NCBI GenBank assembly: GCA_023313575.1
Contig: JAJTTP010000036.1
Span: 62,001 to 126,000, forward strand
Origin: Eutypella sp. D-1
Taxonomy: Eukaryota; Ascomycota; Sordariomycetes; Xylariales; Diatrypaceae
Length of the DNA stretch: 64,000 nt
Direction: 5' to 3'
A model generated the notes under the pieces. It was given only the letters and a program-made list of their open reading frames with translations, was not told where the DNA came from and made no database searches. This document shows positions 38,564 to 50,400 of the stretch, one piece after another (position 1 is the stretch's first letter; each line of letters starts with the position of its first letter). Position numbers and translations under genes: made by a program.

Positions 38564-39108
38564 AGTTCATACACACAGTTGATGAAAGCTACTTTTCCAA
38601 TAGAGTATCACAGCTTTGGTTTCCGTGCAACTACGTGACCGAATATGGCAGGTTAGGTTTCAGTCCAACCGTGTGGATATTGCATTCTAGGTGTATATAT
38701 GCAGAGACTTGTATACTAAGGTACATAGGAGAACAAATGAGCCAACCCTGGCGCAATCATTAAGCACATGATCACGTATATCGAGACCCGAACAATTACC
38801 ACAGCCGAGCATGACTCCAAATCGGCATTTTACGCCGATCCCGATGAGGGGAATGGTGACGAAGGAGGGGCCTATTGGCAGCCGCCTATCGGTAGTTTTT
38901 CTAGGTGCCATCGCCAGTTCACCTCAACGTCGGATATGCCCCACATCTCCTAAGAAAACGGCATGTGGGCCAAAATACAAGACTACGTACCTGATTGAAT
39001 TGAGCACAATATTGGCACTGTTAGTTGGGGCACCAGTACAGATGTCATATACTCAGTACCAATTCCACACATCGGATAAGGGCAGGCGCATTGAATTGAG
39101 CCATCACG
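38564..39108. promoter_or_regulatory. Divergent promoter, metallo-beta-lactamase / alcohol dehydrogenase
   Basis: This is a 545-bp gap between divergent start codons. GTGTATATATGC near 38691-38702 is a TATA-like site. No GGGGTA motif was seen. A few short open frames here have no recognisable domain. Confidence 0.45.
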
Positions 39109-40245
39109 ATGGCGTCCAAAATCATAGATCTCCCGACCGAAATGAAAGCCCAGTTTCTGGATGCATTCAATTCCCCCTATGCACTCCGGTCTGTTCCCTT
39201 ACCGACGATAGTTTCTAGTAGCGATCTCCTGATCAAGGTCGATGCTGCCTCATACTGCCACACAGATGCTGTCCTGGCAGCTGGGCAGATGACCCCGAAC
39301 CCACCTTCGCTACCGCATATCGGCTGCCACGAGTTCGCAGGCACCGTGGTCAGATTGCCGCCAAACTCTACTTTGCCATACCGCATAGGTGATCGTGTCG
39401 GCGTGCCCGGGCGCGCGTTTCACCCTTGTGGCACTTGCTTCGAGTGTGCATCTACTCCTACGCCAGAAGACCCGGACGCCGACGGCGTAGGATATTCAGC
39501 ATATTGTCCACGATCCGGCAATAATGGGATCAATGTCCCCGGGGGCTTCAGAGAATATGCAGTCGTCGACAGCCGCCAGATCGCCCCGATCCCGGATGGA
39601 ATGTCCGCTGTTGACACTGCCGTTCTCATGTGCGCCGGTGTCACGGTCTACGCCGCGCTAAAGCGGTGTCGACTGAAGCCCGGCCAGCGTGTCGGCATCC
39701 TCGGGTGCGGCGGTGGGCTGGGCCACTTGGGACTGCAGTTCGCCGTGGCTATGGGGTACCGGGTCCTCGGTATAGATAATGCGGATGCGCCTCTACAGTT
39801 GGCCCGGGACTTAGCGGGCGGCGCAAAGATAGTGGATGCGAGGACCGAAGACGCCGGCGACGTCACGGTCCAGCTCGGCACGGAGGACGGGAAGCCCGAA
39901 AGGGAGGACATGGGATTGGACGCAGTTATCATCCTCCCTGAAAGCCAGAGAGCCTTCGACTACGGCACGGCGCTGCTCCGGAACCATGGAACGTGTGTGG
40001 TCGTGTCGTTTCCGGAGAAGGGGTTCCATTTCTCGGCGCGCGACGTGGTGTTCCGCCATATCTCGATCGTCGGTAGCCTCGTGGGCAGCAACAAGCTGTT
40101 GAGAGAGATGCTCCTTTTCGCTGCGCAGCATAATGTGCGAGCAAGAGTCCAGACGTTTCCCTTGTCAAAGCTGAATGATTTGGTGGCCGAGTATCATAAA
40201 GGGCAAGGTGGAAAGTTAGCTGTAGACATGACGCTCCCAGATTAG
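39109..40245 (+). CDS. Zinc-dependent alcohol dehydrogenase (MDR family)
   Basis: A single exon encodes 378 aa. Catalytic zinc ligands are Cys50 (SYCHTDA), His74-Glu75 and Cys175 (MCAGVTVY). Structural zinc cysteines are 107, 110, 113 and 133, with an unusually long 19-residue gap before the last. The nucleotide-binding GILGCGGGLGHLG starts at 196. The usual GHE at the catalytic site is CHE here (Cys73). The family oxidises primary or secondary alcohols with NAD+. The tail ends GGKLAVDMTLPD as in yeast-type ADHs. It is divergent from the lactonase-like gene and probably acts with it on an alcohol released by ring opening; the substrate is not deducible. Confidence 0.88.
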   Translation: MASKIIDLPTEMKAQFLDAFNSPYALRSVPLPTIVSSSDLLIKVDAASYCHTDAVLAAGQMTPNPPSLPHIGCHEFAGTVVRLPPNSTLPYRIGDRVGVPGRAFHPCGTCFECASTPTPEDPDADGVGYSAYCPRSGNNGINVPGGFREYAVVDSRQIAPIPDGMSAVDTAVLMCAGVTVYAALKRCRLKPGQRVGILGCGGGLGHLGLQFAVAMGYRVLGIDNADAPLQLARDLAGGAKIVDARTEDAGDVTVQLGTEDGKPEREDMGLDAVIILPESQRAFDYGTALLRNHGTCVVVSFPEKGFHFSARDVVFRHISIVGSLVGSNKLLREMLLFAAQHNVRARVQTFPLSKLNDLVAEYHKGQGGKLAVDMTLPD

Positions 40246-40988
40246 GTAGTAAGAAAGGGAGTTAGTTCAATGCCAATGTTCCCCATCCCCCTCCCTCACC
40301 TTTATATCTTACCTCGTAACTTCACAATTCGATAATATTTCATCGTAACTCTATTGCTTAGGCGCATTAGTGGTAATGGCGATCTTTGACTGCTGCAATT
40401 TAGACCGTTCTAGCAACCTGGTTCTAATTGAACCGTTCAATACTAGGTATACTTAGAAAATAGATCATTCTTTATCAACCTTCTTTCTTGAACCCTGATT
40501 TCCGTATTTTGTGCCTAGAGCTCTAGGGTGCCGGAGGGTGTACGTGCAGTGGACGTACTGGACTTGTAGCCTACCTATGTAGTACCTAGCAAGCCATTTA
40601 CCGAATCTAGTGGGCCTAGTTTTCGGGCCCCCTATGGGCCCCACATTATACTCCTCCGTTGATTACTAACCAAATTCCATTGTTATCACGATCCAATTAC
40701 AGTTCCCACTGACAGTTCCAATTACAATCCACTGACTGTTCCGCTTACAGGTCCAATTACAGGTCCAGTTACAATACTGTTAACACTTTCACAATCCAGG
40801 CGCCTCGAATGATAATTCCTTGAATTCTAAACTTTTATAAAAATGATATATTTCAACGGGCAAGGCACCTCTGAGTACCTCTTCCCTCTCTTGATTTCAT
40901 ATTTTCTTCATCGTGGCCGTGCGTTCTCCTTCCTTCTTGCATCACCATCTTCTCCATCCCCAGACCACCCAATCGTCTCGTTTTTATC
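40246..40988. other. Intergenic region with imperfect tandem repeats
   Basis: This region is non-coding. At 40690-40773 there are about five imperfect 14-15-bp units of the type GGTCCAATTACA / GTTCCGCTTACA. The right part should hold the promoter of the FTA2-like gene. No other signal was recognised. Confidence 0.5.
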
Positions 40989-42292
40989 ATGTATCCCGAC
41001 TGGCCTGAATCTGACGCCGATCTGGTACCGCTACCGAACTGCGATGGCCCCAAGCTGAAGCCGTTCAACTTCCACGGTCCGCAAAAGATCGAATTCCTCG
41101 AGTATCTTGGAGAGGGCCTTCATGCACATGTCTTCAAAATCAAAATTCTGGGACGAATATACGCATTGAAGCTGGTAGGCAGGACCCTACTTAGAAAAAT
41201 TGAGACAACCGAGTTTTGGATTGACTTTAGTGCCTATAGTTTAGATTTCCCTACGATCATTATTGGGTGGGCCCCGCAGGCGACACTGACCCTAATGATC
41301 GTGAATTGATGAGCGCCTTTTACAACTACTCGGAGCCATTCAGCTGCGAGTGCCGCGCCTTTGGTCGCCTCCAGGAAGCTGGTCATGAGGAGCTGGCCCT
41401 CAAGTGCTTTGGCTATGTATTGCTAGATAAGGAGCACGAGCAACTCGTGATGACTCAATTCAGCGATCTTAAGCTCGACTTCAACGGGGACATTGAATAC
41501 CCTGGAGATGAGGACATGCGCTCGCGCTTTCCGGGCAAGGATGGCAGGCCCCCGCCCATCCGTGGGATCGTCAAGGAGTTCGGTCTTCAAGATGAGGAGA
41601 ACGTAGGGACGACGCTTATGCGCAAGATCCTCCGAGACGTCATCAAGCTGCAAAAGCTCGGTATTATTAGACTCGACTTCGCGACCCGCCAGATCTTCGA
41701 AGGAAAATTGGGCGATTTCAGTACGGCCCTCACTGTACCCCATTTTATAATGACTCCGGAGCTGAACCCGCACCTCACACCTCAGATGATATCCGCCATG
41801 GAGCTGGAGACTTTCAAGTCATCTATAAGTGATTACTTGGATTTTGACTCGGAAATATTTGAATGGAATAGGGAACATGCGGACCAGAAACCAAGGATCT
41901 CCGCCTCCGCATTTCCTGGCGGGCGCGGCTGTCAGATCAAGTATAACCTGAGGAGCAACACAGCTAGGGAACGCGTCTTTACATTCGTTGACCCAAGGAA
42001 ATATGACTGGAGGACCTGTCCTATCAGGGCAGGGAACGGCGGGGAAGAGGCAACGAAGAAAAGACGGTCAGTGCGAATATCAAAGGGTGGCAGGCACGGA
42101 ATTTCTCAGGGTGTGAATGCACAGACACGCCGACGGCTTACTGCCAGGCCACCTATGTGGTATTACAACTGTGATGGCCGGCTGGCTGCGCGTTTGAGAA
42201 CGCCCTACTCTTTCGGCGCCTGGATGAATTGGGATTACAAGGAAGGCTTTATATTTCCACGCATTGAGGAGGAAGCCTGGACATTTCTGTAA
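40989..42292 (+). CDS. FTA2-like protein with a degenerate protein-kinase fold
   Basis: Two exons (40989-41174 and 41240-42292, intron 65 bp) give 412 aa. It matches the large fungal family annotated as kinetochore Sim4 subunit Fta2-like or kinase-like. LGEGLHAHVFKIKI resembles a glycine-rich loop, ALKL (Lys61) the ATP-lysine strand, PFSCECRAFGRL the alpha-C region, and RLDFATRQIFEGKLGDFSTA the catalytic and DFG loops with HRD altered and DFG read as DFS. Activity as a kinase is therefore doubtful. These genes are multicopy in fungi and often sit near repeats; this one ends 300 bp from the AT-rich block. A real kinetochore role is unlikely to be shared by all family members. Confidence 0.8.
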
Positions 42293-42579
42293 CGAAGCCG
42301 TCACCACTGGTCTTAATTTTAGATAACAAAGGGCGTAGAAGGGTAAATACTTAGATTGATCGCTGGTTAGCTAAAAGAGAGACTATTTAAATGGGAGTGA
42401 TCCCATACCCTTTATATAGAAAAAGGGTTACTATATAAAAGGGAGCGTTGCTAAGAGAAAGGCTTAGCGACGTAACTATCTCCACGTAACCTGTTATTAA
42501 AACCCTAGAATGAGGTAAATGCTGTTTGCAATATATAACTAGTTTTACAGTATATAATAAATATAATAAAATAACTAAA
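42293..42579. other. Island edge with two strong hairpins
   Basis: Two inverted repeats lie between the FTA2-like gene and the AT-rich block. One is 42408-42443 (CCCTTTATATAG ... CTATATAAAAGGG). The other is 42450-42469 (GCTAAG ... CTTAGC). The second could be a terminator-like or structural element. No gene is present. Confidence 0.5.
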
Positions 42580-43480
42580 TATATATTATTATTATTATTT
42601 TTATTCTTATACCGTTTCGCTTATATACGTAATGGCATGAGGTACTTCTTCGGTTTAATATTTTATATAAAAATTTACTTATTTTAATTATTATTTATAT
42701 TATTACTATAATGTTTTTTTACGCCTTAATCGTTTTTACAGCTTAATTATAACAGTTTGAATACTTAATATAAATATAATAAGCTATTTATATTAAATTA
42801 TTTTAACCCGGTAATTATAATAAATTAATTAATTTTAACCTTTAAAATTGTACCGTTTTTATTATTTTATTATAACGGTATTAATATTATAACGGTATCG
42901 GCGTTAATAATATAAAATGCGGGTATTTTAAAATATATAATTATTATTAAATATAAACGGAAAAGAAATTATATAAATTAAAGCCTGGTAATTAATTATA
43001 ATTAGTTATATTTATCGGGTAAAAACCTTTTTTAATTAATATCGGCGTAATTTTAACAGTATTATATAACGATTTTTTATTATATGCTTTATCCGTAATA
43101 AAGCTTTTACGGTTTTTTTTTTAATTTATCGGTTCGGTTTTAATATATAATTAACCGTTATTTAAGCGTAACGTTATCGTTTTATTATCGTTATATAATT
43201 AATTTATTATTAAAAACAGTATTATTTATTTAATTTAATCGGTTAAACCGAAATTAATATAAAGCGTTTATATATTATTTTATATAACCAGGATTAAAAG
43301 TAATAAAATTAAATATAATATTTACGTAACCGAGTAATACGGTTATTAACGCTTTTTTTTTATTTAATAAATATATTAAAGTTTTAAATACCGAACGCAA
43401 AATTAAAAGGTTATTAAAAGATTTAAACCTTTTTCTTTTTTTTACCTTTATTATAAGGTAAAAAAAAAGCTTTAAGCAGT
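42580..43480. repeat. Dispersed repeat R2, copy 2
   Basis: This is a same-orientation counterpart of 16480-17430, more heavily mutated. The block CATGAGGTACTTCTTCGGTT lies near 42637 and the terminal pyrimidine block with TTATAAGG near 43430-43460. It borders the copia relic, so it might be the LTR or tail of that element; this is not proven. Confidence 0.55.
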
Positions 43481-46400
43481 TAATTACATTATTAAATAAC
43501 CAGTTAAGTATATATTAAAAACAGTTATTATTAAGATATAAAAAGTATTAAATTAGTATTTTATTAATTAATAGTTTTTAATTAAATAATATAAACGTTA
43601 TTTATTAAATATAAACGATTATATTAATTACGACTTTTTTACTCCGGCGTATTCGAAAATTATATAATTAATAAGTTATTATTTTTATTAATCGGTTAAA
43701 ACAATTATGAAATTAATTTTATTATTTTATAATATACTTTAATAATAAAAACGTTTATATTAAACTTTCAAAGCTTTTTATAATTATAACCTTTTTATTA
43801 AATAAGTTTTAAAATAATAATTATTTTAATCGTTTTTTTTATTATTTTTTTATTAAATCTTTTTATAGATTTATTAATAAATATATTAATTATAAATATA
43901 TATTTGATTTTAATTTATTACCGTATAACGGTTTGATATAATTAATGATTATAAATATTAATATATTATAATTTAATTTATAAAACTGTAATTTTTATAA
44001 TTATATTTTAAACTGTTTAATTCTTTTAAATATAAATAAAGCTTTTTTTACAACTTAAATAAAAAATAATAATTTAACCACGGTAATTAAAATAGTTACG
44101 GTATTTTATAACGTTATTAAAAAGCTTAATAATATAAAATTAAACATTTTTATGGTTTAAATTAATATTTATAAAAAAACGTTATTTTACGTTTTTAAAT
44201 AATAATCATTTTTTTAATATAAGGAATAAAGCTTAATTTTTAATAAATAATAAATTATTTAATTAACCGGTTTATAATATATTATATTAAAATTAAAATT
44301 AAATCGCGTAACTTAAAAAACGGTTAAAATAATATTTAATTTAATATATTTAAAAACGTATAATAATAAGCCTATCTTTTTTTAATATTTAATAATACAT
44401 TTTAAATATATTAATCTTTTCAATAAGAATAATTTTCTTTATTTATTAACGTAGTAAAATAAATATAATTAATATTTTAAAATAATAAATTACGTAATTT
44501 CTTATTATAACGTTTTATTATTTTTATTTTTAAAAATTATTATAAATTAATTTTTATAAATAAACCAGGCTTCTAAGTTATTAATAGATTTTATAACTTC
44601 TATTTACCGTATCTTTTTATAGGGTATAATTATATCGTTAACGTAAAAAGATAAAAAATAAAACTTTTTTTTTAATAATAAAAGTTATAAAGAATAAAAA
44701 TAAGCTTAAAGTTTTTAAACATATTTATAAAGTTTTTTTATTATAATAAAAAATCTTTTTTAATTTACATAAAATTTTAAGTAATAAATACATTTTATTA
44801 CGTTTTTCACAATTTTAAAATATTTTTATATAAAGATTATACGGAAATTTAATATTAATAAAGATATGAATAATATTATAATAAATTAATTTTAAAGCGA
44901 GGTTTACGGTAATATTAATTAAAATTCGAGACGATGTTTTTATTAATATAACTGTAAAAGTATCGATTAAAATTTAACCGTTTATTAATTATTTTATGTA
45001 AGAAGCCGGGTTTTAATTTTACAATATTAACCGTATTTATTGGATTTATGTGACGGCTGGTCTATTCCTAACTATTAGTCCAGTCGAGGGATTTATGTTA
45101 ATAAAAGTGCTGGGGGTTTTAAGTAATAAGTAATTACGTTTGGTGATAGTAAAAAGAAAGGTGCTTTAAGTAACTAAGTTATATTATAAGCTGGTAAATT
45201 TAAAGATTATTTAAAAAAGAGGTAATAAGCGTAGCTATATATTATTTATATCCTTTATTCCTGACACTGGAATATGTAGTTGTGTTAGATCCTTGGATCG
45301 TGACGGATTTAACTGATATTTTTGGATTTATGGATCATGACGGATCCATGTGTGGCTCTTTTTGTGGCTTGCTAAGTGTGGCTGGCTGACGTTTCCATTT
45401 TTCCGGCAGTACCGTTAACGAATAGGGTTGCCAGCCCCCACTTGGCCTAGTCAGGCTATAACAATTTATAAATATATATTTATGTAAAACTTAAAATCTA
45501 TTATTTTTTAAAGTGAATTTAATTAATTATTTATTAAAAGCTTATTTTTTAAAAGAATTATAAATAAATTTATTTTTTTTAAATAGATTATTAAATAAAT
45601 GACATTTAAATTTACGATAATATTTTAATATTAATAATAATTAGTATTTATAAATTTTAAAAATAAAAACCTTACTATAAAATATTTTTTTTAAATTTAA
45701 TTTATCGGTATAATATAAAAAGTATAAATATACTTTAACGTTTCTTTTATTTATAAACTTAATATTAAAAAGTTTTATAATTTAAAAACTTTTCTTTATT
45801 AAAAAAGTAATTTTTTAAATATAATAATAGTTTTGATAATTCTTTAAAGGTTTTATTTATATTAATTTAAGAATTATTATTAATATAAGTTTAAATTGAC
45901 TAATAAAAGCGTATAATAATTTTATTAATAAAAGAATAAAATAAAAATTAATATAAAAATAATCCATTAATTTATTATTATTTTATTTATAAATAAAACC
46001 TTTTCGGTTTAACGTTTTTTTAAAGGTTATTATTAATCGATTTACTTTTATTATTTACTTTTTTAAATTCTTTATTTAAGCCGTTAAATTATTATTATAT
46101 ATTTAAATTTCAATTCTTTTTTTAATATATTAATATTTAATCGAAAGTTTATTAATATAATAATTATAATAAAAAACTTTTATAATTTTAATTTATCGAG
46201 GTTAATTAAATTATTTTATAAATTATAGTTTTATTTATTACATAAAACGTTTTAAATAATTATAACATTATTAAAAAACCTTTTTAAATTTTATAAATAT
46301 TAAATAATTAATAATTAATAAAATAACCGATTTATGTTTTCTAACCGTAATAGAATTTTATAAAATATATTTAATTTATTTTCAAACGTTAAATATAAAT

Positions 46401-47400
46401 AATAAATTTTAATAAAAATATATTATATTATGTATTATTAAATACGCTTAATAACCGCCGAAAGCGTTTATTTTTAAATTTATTTATATAAGTCTTTTTA
46501 TTTAAAAAACCCCGTTACTGGGTAAAACATAAACGTTATTTCTTTATTCGAACTTTATAATAAAAACGTTACGTTTTTTATTATAATTAAAATATTATTT
46601 ATTTAATAATTTTATTAAAATATATTTAGTTTAATATTAAATCGTATAATTATAAAACGGTTTTTTTTTGGTTTATTATAAATATTCTTTACTGCGTAAT
46701 TATACCGGGTTTACGGCGTTTTTTTCTTTTTTAACTTTTCCTTTTTTTTATGCTTTTTTTTTACTGAACTTTTAAAACCGTTTTATATTTACGTATTACG
46801 ATATTATTATAATTATTATTTTTAAATACCGATATTAAGTTTTTATATAAAGTATAATTTAATATTAAATAAGCCGGCGTTTTAATATCTTTATTATAAT
46901 AATAAAATAATAATAATATATTAAAAACCTTACGTATAAATAAATATTTATTTAATTTTATTTTATTAATTTATAATTAAAATAATAATAATATTTTATA
47001 TTTATATATGTTTTTATATTTGTTTAATTTATTAACTTTTATTTAAAACAGTTTTATTATTATTTTATACCGATTATATCGTTTCGGTTTTATAATATAT
47101 TAACGCCGTTATTATTTCTTTTATTATTTTTTAAAAGTTAAATCCGGATTATCCGGACCGATTTATTTTATAACTTAAACCGTTTTATTAAAGCCGGTTT
47201 TTACCCGTTTGGCCGCCGTAATTTTATAATAATTAATAATTATTTTTATATTAAACGTAAATCGGTTTAACGCGTTACTTTATTATACGTAATATAAAAT
47301 AAATACGTTTTTTTAAAAGAATTAAATTTAATTTTAAATTCCGTAAGTTTTTTTTTAAAAAAGTATAAATTTATTAGTAAAACCTTTATTTTATTTTATA
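43481..47400 (-). mobile_element. Ty1/copia retrotransposon relic, RIP-ruined, interrupted by a gypsy solo LTR
   Basis: Read on the minus strand through stops, about 45040-44550 gives a copia reverse transcriptase: a segment like SSRILI, a CKLKK stretch in the place of the family CKLKKSLYG, and FYVNDIII (from YVDD) at about 44630-44655. The solo LTR 45049-45463 with its own target duplication splits the element. The part further right would hold integrase and gag, but I could not recognise them. Both outer boundaries are guesses, and no LTRs of this element were identified. Confidence 0.6.
45049..45463 (-). repeat. Solo gypsy LTR, inverted, inserted in the copia relic
   Basis: This 415-bp LTR runs from TGTGACGGCTGG to GGCTATAACA and has a perfect target duplication ATTTA (45044-45048 and 45464-45468). 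It aligns without length change to the solo LTR at 20284; differences are nearly all transitions. Confidence 0.92.
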
Positions 47401-50400
47401 AAACGTAATAATAAATACTTTTATACACCCCGGTGATGGTATATAAATATTAGTTTTATTTTAAATTCAATATTTTAATTATATTTTATAATTTTTATTT
47501 CTATTTATTTTATATAAGAACTTTAAAATTTATAACCGGTTAAATTATTATATTATTTATTTATTATGTATAAATAACGTTATATTTTTACGTTAACGTT
47601 ATAAATTATAAAAATAATACGTTAAAATTATAATTTACCGATTAAATACTTTTTATATATTATTTATTTAAATCTTTTATTTAAATAAATATTTAAAAAA
47701 CGGGATTTATTTATTAATTTTATTTTTACGTTATCAAATCGTATTTATTACGTAAACGTTATATATTTATATACAAAATATATAAATATACTTTTTTAAA
47801 GATTCAACGATATTTTAAACCGGAATATTTATTTAAAATAAATTTATTATACTGTTTTTAATTTTTAATAACTTTTTACTAAGTCTTTATTAAATAGTAT
47901 TAAATTTGAATTGTTAATAAAACCGATAACTAATAATTATAAATATGCTGCGGTTATATTATAATATAATAATATAATAATAATAAATTTTATAATATCC
48001 CGGCCTAAATTCTAATATTTATAAAAGTGTTATTATCGAAATTAAGTCGTACCGTTTATGCCTTAAAATAATTATATAATTATTTTAATAATTATGTCGG
48101 TATTCTTTATATTGATAAAAAATATAATAACCGTTTATAATTAATTTTATTAAAAGTTTTAATAAAATTAAATTATAATAATATAATAATAACGTTATAT
48201 ATTTACGCCGTTTTTATTATATCGATAATAAATTTAAAAGTTAATTTTATAGAATCTTTTTTATTATTTATTTATTTTTTTAAAAAAAAGTTATACGTTT
48301 CCGTTACGTTTATAAACCGTTTAATTATTAATTTTTCGATTATTTCTTTTACCGCGTTAAAAAACGTTATAAAATATTACTTTTTTAAAATAGCTTTTTT
48401 TCGTGCCGTTTTATTAAATTTCGGGATAATCGTAATATAAATGTTACGGAATTATTACGGAAAATAATTAAAAATAAAATTTATAATTACGATTTTAATT
48501 AAAACTGTTTATAATAATAAGCCGTAAATTTTAAATAATTTTATAAAGAAACCGTTAATACCCGGTATTTTTTATAACGAAATAAATCGTATTACTTTTT
48601 AATATTATTTATAATTATTTTAATTTTAATTTTATAATAAAACCGTAGTAATAATATTTTAATAAATTATTTTTCCGGGATATCGGTTAAATTTATACAG
48701 AAGTTAAAAATAACCTTTCTGTTAATATTACGGTTTTTTTATTATAATTATATACCGTAAACACGGCTTTTTTATTTTATATTAAGAATAATATTATTAC
48801 GGCCGTAATTATTTTTATACCGTATATTTTTATTTATTTTGTTAAAATTTAAAAATATTTTATATTATTTAAAGTTTTAATTAACACGTTACCAAAGCTT
48901 TTTTATTTTAATAATAAACCGTTTAATTATATTATATTTATAATTTTAACGTAATCGTTATGTTATAATTATGTTATAACCGTTTATATTTATTTATAAT
49001 CCTTTTTGTTTCTTTATTATATTATAAATACTCTTTATTTATATTTAACGTTTGTTTCGGCGTTAATACGTTAATTATTTTAATAAAGTAATTTATAATG
49101 TTATTTATTAATTTATTTAACTTTTAAAACGTTAATAAATTATTAATATTATAATAACGGTTATAAAACTCCGAGAAAATAATACGTTTATTTATTAATA
49201 ATTAGTTTTAATTTTCCGTAATTTTAAAATATTATATATTTATTACGTTTAAAATACGTATAAACTATATTATTTTAATACTATTTTATATTTTATTACT
49301 AATTCTTTTATTATTTACGTAAAGTTTATCGTTTCCGGTTATTTTATTTTATTTTATTACCTTATTTTCTTTCGTAATATTATAAAAAAAAGGCGTTATC
49401 GTAATATATACGTAAAGGAATTATTATGATTATATAAAACCTTTATTACTTTTTTTAAAAAAAAGTAATAAAAATTAAAATCGTTAATAAATACGTTACG
49501 TTTTTATAACATTAATGTTATTATATTATTTATTAAAAAGTTATTTTATTTTTTAAACGCTTTTGTTTTTAAAAAAGTATATATCGATTATACCGTTAAT
49601 ATTACTTTTTGTTTATTAAACATAATATAATATAAATGATTTTTTTACTGCGACGATAATATTATAAATTCGTATCGTTTATATATATATATAACGGTTT
49701 TATTACCCGGTTTAAATATTAATTAATACTTTAAGGTTTTAAAATAATATATATTATTTATTTATTTATTTTAATTCGGTGTTTATATTACGATCGCGTT
49801 ATATTTAACGTTATTATTTAATTTATTTTTTTATATACGTTTTAATACGTTATTTTAATTATATAATTTTTAAAAAAGCGTTTTATATATTTTAACTTTT
49901 TTTAAAAAAAATAATTATAATTCTAATTATTATTTAAAACGTTAATATTAAAACGGTTAGGGGTTAATATAACCCCGAAACGTTTGTATTATAAACGCAT
50001 CCTTTTTTTTAAAAGCTGCTTTTTTATTTTTTATTATTATCGTTTAATTAACGTTATAAAATTTATTTTTATTACGCGTTAATAATTACGGTTTTAATAA
50101 GTTATTTACGCGGTTCTACCGATACGGTACCGATTTTAAATTATTTCGGGCGTACCGCGTATACCGTTTTTATTTATTATTTACTTATTATTATTACTTT
50201 ATAACCGCAGTTTTACGCCGTATACGCCTTACCGTAATTATAATAATTTATTTACGTAAACGTTTTATTTTTTATGTTAAAAATATTATATTGTTTTATT
50301 ATTATTTTTATTCGTATACGTAACGGTACCGTAATTAATATACCGTGTTTATTTATTATAATAATGTTAAATATGGTTAAAACCGTAACAGTTATAATAT

